Assembly (NCBI GenBank): GCA_965202735.1
Contig: OZ241844.1
Coordinates: forward strand, 124,001-188,000
DNA: 64,000 bases
Origin: HK1 sp965202735
GTDB lineage: Bacteria; Pseudomonadota; Gammaproteobacteria; HK1
Reading direction: 5' to 3'
Below, in pieces: positions 51,307 through 60,397 of this stretch (the first letter of the stretch is position 1; each line of letters begins with the position of its first letter). The notes under the pieces are model-generated. The model ran no database searches and was not told the origin of the DNA. It saw only the letters and a program-made list of their open reading frames with translations. A program made the position numbers and the translations under genes.

Positions 51307-51615
51307 ATGCCGGTTCTGCACACCGTGAACAAGTCGCCGTTCGAGAAGGACTCGCTCGACGCGTGCATCGCGCACGCGCTGGACGGCAGCGCGGTGATCC
51401 TGATCGAGGACGGCGTGTATGCCGCGGCCAGCGGCACGGTGGTGGAGCCGCGGGTGCGCGACGCCATGCGCCGGCTTGCCTTCCACGCCCTCGCGAGCGA
51501 CTGCAAGGCGCGGGGGCTCGCCGGAGCCGGACTGATCGACGGCATCGCGCTGGTCGACTACGGCGGCTTCGTGGACCTTGTCACCGGCCACGACGGCGTG
51601 CAGTCGTGGCTGTAG
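51307..51615 (+). CDS. dsrH: DsrEFH complex subunit DsrH
   Basis: A 102-residue DsrH/TusB-like subunit starting MPVLHTVNKSPFEKDSLDAC, placing the conserved Cys at residue 20. AVILIEDGVYAAASGT is the family core. Together with DsrE and DsrF it relays sulfur to DsrC. 10 bp after dsrF; the stop is TAG. Confidence 0.94.
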   Translation: MPVLHTVNKSPFEKDSLDACIAHALDGSAVILIEDGVYAAASGTVVEPRVRDAMRRLAFHALASDCKARGLAGAGLIDGIALVDYGGFVDLVTGHDGVQSWL

Positions 51616-51657
51616 CGCGGCGGAGGGCCTTGTTGGCAGCTCAATGGGTGCAACTCG

Positions 51658-52005
51658 ATGGAGGACCGACCGATGGGACTGCAGGTCAACGGCAGGACTC
51701 TGGAAACGGATGAAGAGGGCTATCTCGCGAACCTGGGCGACTGGGAGCCCGAGGTGGCGCAGGTGATGGCGGAGGCCGACGAGTGCGACCTGACCGACAA
51801 TCACTGGGAGGTGATCAACTTCCTGCGCTCGTACTACGAGGAGTACCAGATCGCGCCGGCGGTGCGGGTGCTCACCAAGGCCATCGGCAAGAAGCTCGGC
51901 AAGGACAAGGGCAACAGCAGGTACCTGTACCAGCTCTACCCCTACGGACCCGCCAAGCAGGCGTGCCGGTACGCGGGGCTGCCGAAGCCGACCGGCTGCG
52001 TGTAG
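51658..52005 (+). CDS. dsrC: Sulfur carrier protein DsrC
   Basis: A 115-residue DsrC/TusE. The flexible C-terminal arm ends KQACRYAGLPKPTGCV, with the two redox cysteines ten residues apart (103 and the penultimate 114), so it can form the trisulfide used by DsrAB and the disulfide reduced or oxidised by DsrMKJOP. NHWEVINFLRSYYEEYQIAPAVRVL is the family core. The start is ATG 51658, or ATG 51673 for a 110-residue form (MGLQVNG); the second fits the family length better. 42 bp after dsrH. Confidence 0.95.
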   Translation: MEDRPMGLQVNGRTLETDEEGYLANLGDWEPEVAQVMAEADECDLTDNHWEVINFLRSYYEEYQIAPAVRVLTKAIGKKLGKDKGNSRYLYQLYPYGPAKQACRYAGLPKPTGCV

Positions 52006-52171
52006 CGGCCGGCTGCGTACGGCGATGCGGCCGGGCTGGCCGAAGAAGGCGCGGCCCGGCACTCCACCGGCTCCCCGGGCCCTGCCCGGCGCCGGCTCAT
52101 GCCGCGCCGGCCGCGACCCGCGACCGGCCCGATGCCGTCCCGGTGGATGCGACGCGCCGGAGTCCGCCCCG

Positions 52172-52900
52172 ATGCAGATCCTGACCACCACGGTCTCGCT
52201 GGCGCTCTGCGCCGCCGCCGCGGTCCTGGCCGCGGGTCTCGCCCGAAAGATCGTCCAGTACGTCCGGACGCCGGCGCCGCTCAAGATTCCGACCACGCCG
52301 GCGCCGGTCACGCGGGCCGGTGTCGCCGGCCGTCTGGTCCGCGAGGCGGTGCTGTTCGAGAGCCTGTTCAAGGCGTCGAAGTGGACGTGGCTCTTCGGCT
52401 GGGTGTTCCACGCCGCGCTCCTCGTCGTGCTCGTCGGGCACCTGCGCTACTTCACCGAGCCGGTGTGGCCGCCGGCCGCCCTGGTGCAGGGCATCGCGCC
52501 CTGGGCGGGGCTCGCGATGATCGCGGGCCTCGCCGGGCTGTGGGCGCGCAGGTTCCTGGTCGATCGCGTGCGCTACATCTCGGCCCCGTCGGACCACCTG
52601 ATGCTCGCGCTCCTCGTCGCCATCGGCGCGAGCGGGGTGGCGATGCGCTTCGGGCTCCACACCGACATCGTCGCCCTGAAGGCATTCGCGCTTGGCCTCG
52701 TACGTCTCGAACGGCAGCCGCTGCCGGCCGACGGGGTGCTGGTCATGCACCTCGTGCTGGTCGCCGCGCTGATGGCGGTGTTTCCCTTCAGCAAGCTGCT
52801 CCACGCCCCCGGCGTGTTCTTCAGCCCCACCCGCAACCAGGCCGACGACTCCCGGGAACGCCGCCACGTCACGCCGTGGGCGGCCGGGGCCGGGGAGTAG
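52172..52900 (+). CDS. dsrM: DsrM, membrane cytochrome b (NarI-like) subunit
   Basis: A 242-residue inner-membrane protein with five hydrophobic helices, similar to NarI. It should hold two b haems and exchange electrons with quinones for the DsrMKJOP complex. Candidate haem-ligand histidines are in GWVFHAALLVVLVGHLRYF near residue 73-86 and GVLVMHLVLVAAL near 192. ATG 52172 is chosen; the in-frame extension upstream is low complexity. It is 6 bp upstream of dsrK and 166 bp after dsrC. Confidence 0.92.
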   Translation: MQILTTTVSLALCAAAAVLAAGLARKIVQYVRTPAPLKIPTTPAPVTRAGVAGRLVREAVLFESLFKASKWTWLFGWVFHAALLVVLVGHLRYFTEPVWPPAALVQGIAPWAGLAMIAGLAGLWARRFLVDRVRYISAPSDHLMLALLVAIGASGVAMRFGLHTDIVALKAFALGLVRLERQPLPADGVLVMHLVLVAALMAVFPFSKLLHAPGVFFSPTRNQADDSRERRHVTPWAAGAGE

Positions 52901-52906
52901 CGGGAC

Positions 52907-54400
<1,494 letters not shown>

Positions 54401-54404
54401 GGCG

Positions 54405-54446
54405 GGTGGGCGACGGCGCCTTCCCGTGCGTACTTTCACGGCAATG
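54405..54446 (+). repeat. Fragment of dispersed repeat R2 between dsrK and dsrL
   Basis: GCGCCTTCCCGTGCGTACTT followed by TCACGGCAATG matches the 3' end of R2a-R2c. The rest of the repeat is absent. Confidence 0.5.
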
Positions 54447-54481
54447 ACACCGGACAACGAGATACCAGCGAGACATCACGC

Positions 54482-56437
54482 ATGGCCACTCCCTGGAGCA
54501 AGACCTACCGCGACGAAGGCCACACCTTCCGCAAGTTCCGCGACGGCGATCACGGCTGGCCGGACTGGGAGTCGAAGATCTTCGACGCCGACCACACCCA
54601 CAAGTGCCCGACCTACGTGCACCGCACCCCGCCGTGCCAGGGAAGCTGCCCCGCCGGCGAGGACATCCGGGGCTGGCTCCAGGTGGTGCGGGGGCTGGAG
54701 AAGCCGCCCGAAGGCATGACCTGGCAGGAGTACGCGTTCCGCCGCGCCACCGACGCCAACCCGTTCCCGTCGCAGATGGGCCGGGTCTGCCCCGCGCCCT
54801 GCGAGGACGGCTGCAACCGCAACGAGGTGGAGGACTTCGTCGGGATCAACGCCGTGGAGCAGTTCATCGGCGACACCGCCATCGCGGAAGGCTATGGGTT
54901 CGAGCCGCCCGCGCCCGAGACCGGCAGGAGGGTCGCGATCGTCGGCGGCGGGCCGGCCGGGATGACCGCCGCGTACCAGCTCCGCCGGCGCGGCCACCGG
55001 TGCACGGTCTATGACGACCACGAGGCGCTCGGCGGCATGATGCGCTACGGCATCCCGGGCTACCGGACGCCCCGGCGGTTTCTGGACCACGAGATCGACC
55101 GCATCCTCGCCCTCGGGGGCATCGAGACCCGGCTCGCGACGCGCGTCGGGCGCGACGTGAGCATCGAGGAGGTCGAGGCGGAGCACGATGCGGTGCTCTG
55201 GACCATCGGGTGCCAGAGCGGGCGCCCGCTCCCGGTGCCGGGCGGCGACGCACCGAACTGCGTGAGCGGAGTGAAGTTCCTCGAAGCGTTCAACACCGGC
55301 CGGCTCCAGGTCGCGGCGGACCGGGTGGTGTGCGTCGGGGGCGGCGACACCTCGATCGACGTGGTCTCCGTCGCCCGCCGGCTCGGACGCATCAACCGCA
55401 TCAACCCGAAGGACCGCCCCGAGATGGTGGTGCACGGCTTCGTCGCCCACGATGTCGCCGTGACCGCGGCGCGCACCGGCGCAACCGTGACTCTGACCTC
55501 CCTTCTGCCGCGCTCGGGCATGACCGCGGCCGAGCACGAGGTGGAAGACGCGCTGCGGGAAGGCGTGACGGTGCTCGCCGGGGTGATGCCGATCGAGGTG
55601 CTGCTCACGGACGACGGCCGGGCGCGGGCCTTGCGCCTCGCCGAGTGCGACATGGTCGACGGCCGTCCGGTGGCGCGCGAGGGCACCGAGTTCGAGATCG
55701 AGGCCGACCTCCTGGTCTCCGCCATCGGCCAGGGCGGCAACCTCGACGGGCTCGAGGCGCTCGACAACGGCCGCGGCCTGATCGAGGCCGACGCGTTCTT
55801 CCGGGTCACCGGCCGGCCCGGGCACTTCGTCGCCGGCGACATCATCCGCCCGCACCTGCTCACCACCGCCATCGGCCAGGCGTCCATCGCCGCGAGCTGC
55901 ATCGACCAGCACCTCGGCGGCCTGAGCCCGAAGCGGCGCCCGAAGGTCGACGTGCACCACTTCAACCTCCTGGAGAAGCTGCGCGAGCAGCATCTCGAGC
56001 CCGAGGAGTACGGCCGGCGCCAGGAGTGGGGGACGTGCTTCTCCAACTACGCGGTGCACAACTACGAGGACCGCAGCGCGCACGAGATCGTGGCCGCGGA
56101 GGAGATGTTCCTCGGGCACTTCCCGAACACGCCGCGCCACCGGCGCGAGGAACGGGTACCGGAGGGCGACGCGGTGCTCGGCCACTTCAGGGAGCGCATC
56201 GTGGGGCTCGGGGAGAGCCAGGCGGTGGCGGAGGCGGACCGCTGCATGAGCTGCGGGCTCTGCTTCGAGTGCGACAACTGCGTCATCTACTGCCCGCAGG
56301 ACGCGGTGTTCCGCGTGAAGAAGGACAAGGGGACCACCGGGCGCTACGTCGACACCGATTACACCAGGTGCATCGGCTGCCACATCTGCGCCGACGTCTG
56401 CCCGAGCGGCTACATCGACATGGGCATGGGCGAGTAG
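54482..56437 (+). CDS. dsrL: DsrL, NAD(P)H:acceptor Fe-S flavoprotein (GltD-like)
   Basis: A 651-residue Fe-S flavoprotein that exchanges electrons between DsrAB and pyridine nucleotide. The N-terminal GltD-like domain has cysteines CPTYVHRTPPCQGSCPAGED near residue 42 and CPAPCEDGCNR near 104. FAD binding is VAIVGGGPAGMTAAYQLRRRGH near 150, and the NAD(P) site is VVCVGGGDTSIDVVSVARRLGR near 283. The C-terminal ferredoxin domain (about 575-651) has CMSCGLCFECDNCVIYCPQ and CIGCHICADVCPSGYIDMG. DsrL is characteristic of sulfur-oxidising Dsr systems. The stop is TAG; dsrJ follows within 2 bp if GTG 56440 is its start. Confidence 0.96.
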   Translation: MATPWSKTYRDEGHTFRKFRDGDHGWPDWESKIFDADHTHKCPTYVHRTPPCQGSCPAGEDIRGWLQVVRGLEKPPEGMTWQEYAFRRATDANPFPSQMGRVCPAPCEDGCNRNEVEDFVGINAVEQFIGDTAIAEGYGFEPPAPETGRRVAIVGGGPAGMTAAYQLRRRGHRCTVYDDHEALGGMMRYGIPGYRTPRRFLDHEIDRILALGGIETRLATRVGRDVSIEEVEAEHDAVLWTIGCQSGRPLPVPGGDAPNCVSGVKFLEAFNTGRLQVAADRVVCVGGGDTSIDVVSVARRLGRINRINPKDRPEMVVHGFVAHDVAVTAARTGATVTLTSLLPRSGMTAAEHEVEDALREGVTVLAGVMPIEVLLTDDGRARALRLAECDMVDGRPVAREGTEFEIEADLLVSAIGQGGNLDGLEALDNGRGLIEADAFFRVTGRPGHFVAGDIIRPHLLTTAIGQASIAASCIDQHLGGLSPKRRPKVDVHHFNLLEKLREQHLEPEEYGRRQEWGTCFSNYAVHNYEDRSAHEIVAAEEMFLGHFPNTPRHRREERVPEGDAVLGHFRERIVGLGESQAVAEADRCMSCGLCFECDNCVIYCPQDAVFRVKKDKGTTGRYVDTDYTRCIGCHICADVCPSGYIDMGMGE

Positions 56438-56439
56438 CC

Positions 56440-57024
56440 GTGCCGGGTCGCGACCGGGGTACGGCGGGTCGGCGGCGAACGAGGCGGCGGACGGTCGAGC
56501 GCGACGGCTCCGGGCCATGCACGACGGGACGGCGCCCTCGAACGCTCGCCGCCATCGGGCACCGGACCACACCGTCGAGCCGCCGGGCCGGTCGGGTCAG
56601 CCGGGCCGGTCGGGCCAGCGGTCTTGCCGCCGCGGCGCTGGTGCTCGCCGCCGCCGGGTTCGCGCCCGGAGCGGGGACCGCCCCGGAAGCAGGCGCGGCG
56701 GATCGCGTGCCGCTGCCGGTGCTCGTCAAGGCGGGGAAGGGCGAAGCGTGCGTCGAGCCGCTCCCGGTCATCCGGCGCGACCACATGAAGTTCCTCATGC
56801 ATCAGCGAGACGACACCGTACACGAGGGCATCCGGGGCGCGCGGCACAGCCTCGTCGGGTGCATCGAGTGCCACGCTTCGAAGGACGATGCCGGGCGGTG
56901 GGTGCGCATCGACGCTCCCGGCCAGTTCTGCGAGAGCTGTCACACCTACGCCTCCGTGACGATCGACTGCTTCGGATGCCATGCCGCGCTGCCGGCGGCG
57001 GCATTCACGGCGGTGGCCGAATGA
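56440..57024 (+). CDS. dsrJ: DsrJ, triheme periplasmic cytochrome c (N-terminus uncertain)
   Basis: Three CxxCH haem sites, CIECH, CESCH and CFGCH, lie near residues 146, 170 and 184, with the family segment CVEPLPVIRRDHMKFLMHQRDDTVHEGIRGARHSL before them. This is the periplasmic cytochrome of DsrMKJOP, held by an uncleaved N-terminal helix (GLAAAALVLAAAGFAPGAG). The only plausible in-frame start before that helix is GTG 56440, which gives 194 residues with a 60-residue Arg/Thr-rich leader; normal DsrJ is about 150. The leader DNA contains GCCGG(T/G)CGGG(T/C)CAGCC repeats (56580-56635), so an expansion may have displaced the original start. Confidence 0.85.
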   Translation: MPGRDRGTAGRRRTRRRTVERDGSGPCTTGRRPRTLAAIGHRTTPSSRRAGRVSRAGRASGLAAAALVLAAAGFAPGAGTAPEAGAADRVPLPVLVKAGKGEACVEPLPVIRRDHMKFLMHQRDDTVHEGIRGARHSLVGCIECHASKDDAGRWVRIDAPGQFCESCHTYASVTIDCFGCHAALPAAAFTAVAE

Positions 57025-57058
57025 GTGTGTCGAGCATCGCGGTCGAGGAGATTGCCGA

Positions 57059-57823
57059 ATGACCAACGAGCCGGGAACGTTGCGTGGGTCGGCACGGCGC
57101 CGGTTTCTCGCGCGAGTGGGGATCATCGGGGCAGCGGCCGCCTTGCCGGGAGTCGCCCTCGTTCCTCTCGCGCGTGCCCGTCGGACCCGGGCACCTCACG
57201 ATCCGGTCAGCGGCGAAGTGCGTTACGGGTTGCTCGTCGATGCTTCGAAGTGCGCCCGCGACTGCGACGCCTGCGTGCGGGCCTGCGACGACGAGCACGG
57301 ACTGGAGCCGGTGCATGGACCGGCCACCGACCCGCGCTGGATCCACAAGGTGACGCTCCGCGATCGCGCGACCGGACGGATCACCACCCTGCCGCTGATG
57401 TGCCAGCACTGCGCGGACCCGCCGTGCGTCGATGTCTGCCCCACCGGGGCGTCGTTCCGGCGCGCCGACGGCATCGTTCTGGTGGACAAGCACACCTGCA
57501 TCGGCTGCCGCTACTGCGTGATGGCGTGTCCGTTCCAGGCCCGGGCGTTCGTGCACGAGGCGGTCACGAACCCGCGACCCTGGTCGCCGCGAGGGAAGGG
57601 CACGGTGGAGTCGTGCAATTTCTGCGTGCATCGCCTCGACGCGGGAACCGGACGCGACCCGGCGTGCGTCGAAGCGTGCACCGCCGCGGGGCACGGCGCG
57701 CTCGTCTTCGGCGACCTGAACGACCCCGAGAGCCACGTCGCGAAGACGCTCGCCGAGGGCGCGAGCACGGAGCTTCGTCCCGACTTCGGCCTTGACACCG
57801 GGGTCCGCTATCGGAACGTCTGA
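57059..57823 (+). CDS. dsrO: DsrO, periplasmic Fe-S (ferredoxin-like) subunit
   Basis: A 254-residue periplasmic ferredoxin of DsrMKJOP. The N-terminus has a twin-arginine signal (RRRFLARVGIIGAAAALPGVALVPLARA), so it is exported folded by TatABC. Four cluster motifs follow: CARDCDACVRACDDEH near 63, CQHCADPPCVDVCP near 116, CIGCRYCVMACPFQARAF near 147 and CNFCVHRL...CVEAC near 185-205. ATG 57059 is used. In other sulfur oxidisers dsrP follows at once; here three opposite-strand genes and repeats intervene. Confidence 0.95.
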   Translation: MTNEPGTLRGSARRRFLARVGIIGAAAALPGVALVPLARARRTRAPHDPVSGEVRYGLLVDASKCARDCDACVRACDDEHGLEPVHGPATDPRWIHKVTLRDRATGRITTLPLMCQHCADPPCVDVCPTGASFRRADGIVLVDKHTCIGCRYCVMACPFQARAFVHEAVTNPRPWSPRGKGTVESCNFCVHRLDAGTGRDPACVEACTAAGHGALVFGDLNDPESHVAKTLAEGASTELRPDFGLDTGVRYRNV

Positions 57824-57929
57824 GCAGTTCGCGCGCGTTCGCTCTCCGGAGGCTTCGTCGGGCTGCTCACGACGGGTCCGAGACGCGCGCTGGATGCGAG
57901 AATCGATGAGGAAAACCAGTCGACGGCTC

Positions 57930-58062
57930 GTGGGTGTACGTCCGATTTGTGGCGCGTCCGGGATCGAGGGCGTCCCACCCTCTCGAGCGAAGGCAAGATA
58001 CCCTCGCTCCCCGGATCTCTCAGGACCGGAAACGAGGTATCTCACAATCAGACGTACCCACG
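57930..58062. repeat. Repeat R4 (133 bp, inverted ends)
   Basis: Left end GTGGGTGTACGTCCGATTTG and right end CAATCAGACGTACCCACGG are inverted repeats of about 19 bp. The right half resembles sequence inside the composite elements (GGAACCGGAAACGAGGG...GGACGTACACCC at 9739-9778 and 47420-47460), and the central GGGATCGAGGGCG...ACCCTC blocks resemble 43554-43595. Confidence 0.65.
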
Positions 58063-58094
58063 GCTCGGGTAGTGCGCGCGATGAAAACTGGAGG

Positions 58095-58373
58095 GCTGGT
58101 ACAATTACATCAGTCGGCAACAGTGTCGGCGAAGGAGGTGCGTCTTGCATTTTTTCACGCCTCCGAAGCCCATGGCCGTGCAAGTCGGCAGAGAACCGCG
58201 TGACCCGCCAAGCTTGCTCGAGTCTTGAACCGACGATGGACTTCGACCCGAATACCATGGGCCTCCAGCCGGAGTATCAACCTCGCAGTGGAGCGGATAG
58301 CTGGCCGCATACTGTCGGCGAGTATGCGGAGGGGTCGAAACCCTCGGTCTTCGACAGGAGGCCGAGGGTTTTT
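58095..58373 (+). ncRNA. Candidate structured small RNA (unidentified)
   Basis: A promoter-like TGGTACAAT (extended -10) at 58095-58103 precedes about 270 bases without a convincing reading frame but with clear stems: GGAGGTGCG...CGCCTCC (58134-58174), CCGCATACT-N7-AGTATGCGG (58304-58328) and the terminator hairpin ACCCTCGG...CCGAGGGTTTTT (58340-58373). Base composition is less GC-rich than the neighbours. It does not match 6S, tmRNA, SRP or RNase P RNA signatures that I can recall. It could instead be a decayed gene with hairpins. Confidence 0.35.
58338..58373 (+). terminator. Rho-independent terminator of the candidate small RNA
   Basis: AAACCCTCGG, a 15-base loop, then CCGAGGGTTTTT: an 8-bp GC-rich stem followed by a run of T. 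It has A residues before the stem, so it could also work from the other strand and end the retropepsin gene transcript. Confidence 0.7.
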
Positions 58374-58495
58374 CATTGAGAATCGTGCAGGAGAGTGTCG
58401 AGAATGAACCGGTCCTTGAGCGCATTCGGCATCGCTGCCATCTGAGCCCTTGTCGCTGCCATCTGAGCCCTTGTCCGTCTGAAGGCGGCCTTGTC

Positions 58496-58951
58496 TCAGT
58501 CCGGGATGCGGTAGCTCGCGACAGTGACCTGGGCGCGGACTCCGTCGTAGATCATCACCGTGCCTTGAAGGAACGTGCGGCCGAGGAGAACGCGATGTGG
58601 CTGTTCTCCAGCCGCGAGGTCAACGCCGGCGAAAGCGCCGAACTGGAAGATTTCGAGTGCCGGTATCGCAACTCTGGCCGCGTAAAGAGGATGGGGGTTT
58701 GCACCTGCTACCCCAGCGATCATGACGACGTCCACTACCGGCAGGCTCAGGGACTGGGCGATCTGAATGTCGATACAGCTTTGCGCCGCTCCGGTGTCGA
58801 TCAGGGCCTGTGTGGTGTGGCCTCCAGGCGGCGGCTGCGACGAATCAACGAGTCGGGATACGACGACTTCGAGGCTCGGCCCGAATCCGATGAGCGCGGC
58901 GTGGTTCGATCTGCCTTCGGGATCGACGAAGGCTGCGTCAGCGAGGGGCAT
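58496..58951 (-). CDS. Retropepsin-like aspartic protease
   Basis: A 151-residue single-domain aspartic protease. ALIDTGAAQSCID near residue 48-60 is the D-T-G active-site loop and HRVLLGRTFLQGTVMIYDG near 117-135 is the hydrophobic-hydrophobic-Gly flap/second strand of retropepsins. Such proteins act as dimers, and bacterial versions are soluble with mostly unknown targets. Its start overlaps the 86-residue gene upstream by 14 bases, so the two are coupled. It is on the strand opposite to dsr and forms part of the block that separates dsrO from dsrP. Confidence 0.75.
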   Translation of the reverse strand: MPLADAAFVDPEGRSNHAALIGFGPSLEVVVSRLVDSSQPPPGGHTTQALIDTGAAQSCIDIQIAQSLSLPVVDVVMIAGVAGANPHPLYAARVAIPALEIFQFGAFAGVDLAAGEQPHRVLLGRTFLQGTVMIYDGVRAQVTVASYRIPD

Positions 58952-59198
58952 GAACGGGCCGGAATGCGACCGAAGCCGGCATGGCGATGCGCTTCGGAGC
59001 GCCCACTTGGCGGATGAGGTACGGCCCTTGGCCGAACCGGCGCACGGCTTCGCGTGCGGCGTTGTGGAAGCTGTCGAAAGCTCCGATGAATTCGTTGTCG
59101 TGGAAGATGACGAACTTTTCGAGGTGATGTTTTTCGAGTGATTCGCGCATCGTCTCGTAGGCTTCGATGTTCTGTTCGAGCTCGGTTGGAGTGCTCAT
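58938..59198 (-). CDS. DUF5678-like small protein paired with the retropepsin
   Basis: An 86-residue protein: MSTPTELEQNIEAYETMRESLEKHHLEKFVIFHDNEFIGAFDSFHNAAREAVRRFGQGPYLIRQVG. The pattern of a helix, then K-(F/W)-V-x-(F/H)-x-D-x-x-x-x-G-x-(F/Y)-D and A-x-R-x-F-G-x-G-P-Y-L-I-R-Q-V is what I associate with small proteins encoded just before bacterial retropepsins. Function unknown. Coupled by overlap to the protease gene. DUF assignment is from memory and approximate. Confidence 0.65.
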   Translation of the reverse strand: MSTPTELEQNIEAYETMRESLEKHHLEKFVIFHDNEFIGAFDSFHNAAREAVRRFGQGPYLIRQVGAPKRIAMPASVAFRPVHAPR

Positions 59199-59356
59199 GG
59201 GCCGCTCTCGCGGTGGCGCGGGCAGAGGTGAACGGGGACATGCCACTAATACCGGATCGCGACGGGTATGACAAGGTTGGCCGTGCGCTCGACAGCCGGA
59301 CCGAGCCGGAGCCTCGCCGGAGGCGCCGAGCGGCGGACCTGTCTGCCACCGGAAAC

Positions 59357-60259
59357 TCAGCCGCCGCCGTCCACCGCATCCACGAAGGCGTCGATCACGT
59401 CCTCCGGTGCGTTCACGATGTGCTCCGGCCCGGGGAAGCGGCCTTCGCGGACATCGGCGACGAACTCCCTGAAGCCGGCCACCCGTTCGGCCTGCATCTG
59501 CGCCTTCAGCCTGTAGAGCTGGCGGTACTGCTTCGAGTGCCGGGGGTAGGGCGGGGGGTCGTTGCCGAGGATGTCCTCCGCGAACAGGAACTGGATGTCG
59601 CCGCCGCTGCCGGCGCCGATGGAGGAGGTGAGCAGGGTGGTGCGCCTGCTGATCTCGGCCAGCAACCGAGCCGGAATGACCTCCACCTCGACCGCGTACG
59701 CCTCCGCGTCCTCCAGCGCCTTGATCTCGTCGTAGACCCACAGCGCCTCGTCGAGGGTCTTGCCGACCGCGCGCAGCCCCCCGGTCCAGGTGCTCCGGCG
59801 CGGCACCAGACCCGCATGCCCCTGGACGGGAACCCCCGCCTCGGCCGCCGCGGCGACGAAGCGCGGGCTCCACTGGCACATGATCGCGTCCGCCCCGAGC
59901 GCCATGGCGTCGTAGCCGAGGCGGACCGCCTCGGCCTCGGTGGCGGCGGCGAGCAGCGGCACCGAGAAGGCCATGAACGTGTTGGGGGCGGCCCGCCGGA
60001 TGGCCGCCGCAGGCTCGGGGCGCCTCGGGTCGAAGCGCACCTTCATGGTGTCGATACCCGCTTCCTCGGCCGCGGCCGCCTCCTCCGGAGAGAAGGGAAG
60101 GGTCTCCACGAGCACCCGCTCTCCCTTCTGGTCCCGCAGGTGCCTGACGGTGTAGTTGCGCGTGCCGTAGGCGCCTGCGAGTGTCATGATCCTCTTCAGA
60201 CCGCGTTCCGCGGCATCCCTCGGCGGGATGCCGCCGTCGCCGGTCGCGTGGCTCGTCAT
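59357..60259 (-). CDS. Ketopantoate hydroxymethyltransferase (PanB)-like TIM-barrel enzyme
   Basis: A 300-residue PEP mutase/PanB superfamily protein. Segments LKRIMTLAGAYGTRNYTVRHL at the N-terminus, LGYDAMALGADAIMCQWSPRFV near 114, VPVQGHAGLVPRRSTWTGGLRAVGKTLDEALWVYDEIKALEDAEAYAVEVEVIPARLLAEISRRT near 142-210 follow PanB (GHxGLxPQ and the metal/substrate Glu in EVIP) but diverge from biosynthetic PanB, so the natural substrate may differ. No panC is nearby. It is encoded opposite to dsr, in the block between dsrO and dsrP. ATG 60259. Confidence 0.78.
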   Translation of the reverse strand: MTSHATGDGGIPPRDAAERGLKRIMTLAGAYGTRNYTVRHLRDQKGERVLVETLPFSPEEAAAAEEAGIDTMKVRFDPRRPEPAAAIRRAAPNTFMAFSVPLLAAATEAEAVRLGYDAMALGADAIMCQWSPRFVAAAAEAGVPVQGHAGLVPRRSTWTGGLRAVGKTLDEALWVYDEIKALEDAEAYAVEVEVIPARLLAEISRRTTLLTSSIGAGSGGDIQFLFAEDILGNDPPPYPRHSKQYRQLYRLKAQMQAERVAGFREFVADVREGRFPGPEHIVNAPEDVIDAFVDAVDGGG

Positions 60260-60316
60260 GGTGATCCTCCTCGTCGGAAACGGTCCGGGGTGACGGTACC
60301 AGAGTCGCCTTGCCGC

Positions 60317-60397
60317 GGTAGTGGGGGAGTGCCCCGGTTCGGCTTCGGGGCAGTCATGTCGCGTTGAGGGAGAAAGTCAAGATGATGAGACACTCTG
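60317..60397 (-). repeat. R3 unit forming the translation start of dsrP
   Basis: Read on the minus strand it begins AGTGTCTCATCATCTTGACT, contains the shared CTCCCTCAACGCGACATGAC and CCCCGAAGCCGA blocks and ends near GCACTCCCCCACTACCG, matching R3 units at 9333-9403 and 47103-47171. On the plus strand its core reads GAGGGAGAAAGTCAAG, the ribosome-binding site of dsrP, and its terminal repeat contains the ATG. Confidence 0.8.

Larger units (their letters stand above)
57824..58495. other. Intergenic region after dsrO: repeat R4 and candidate RNA
   Basis: 672 bp with no supported protein gene. 57930-58062 is repeat R4. 58098-58373 has a promoter-like extended -10 box, several hairpins and a terminator (see separate entries). 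58430-58480 contains a 24-bp direct repeat around CGCTGCCATCTGAGCCCTTG (58432 and 58455). Confidence 0.6.

Noticed and set aside
57792..58379. 195-residue plus-strand open frame after dsrO
   Set aside because: Runs through repeat R4 and the hairpins of the candidate RNA, with no coherent protein pattern.
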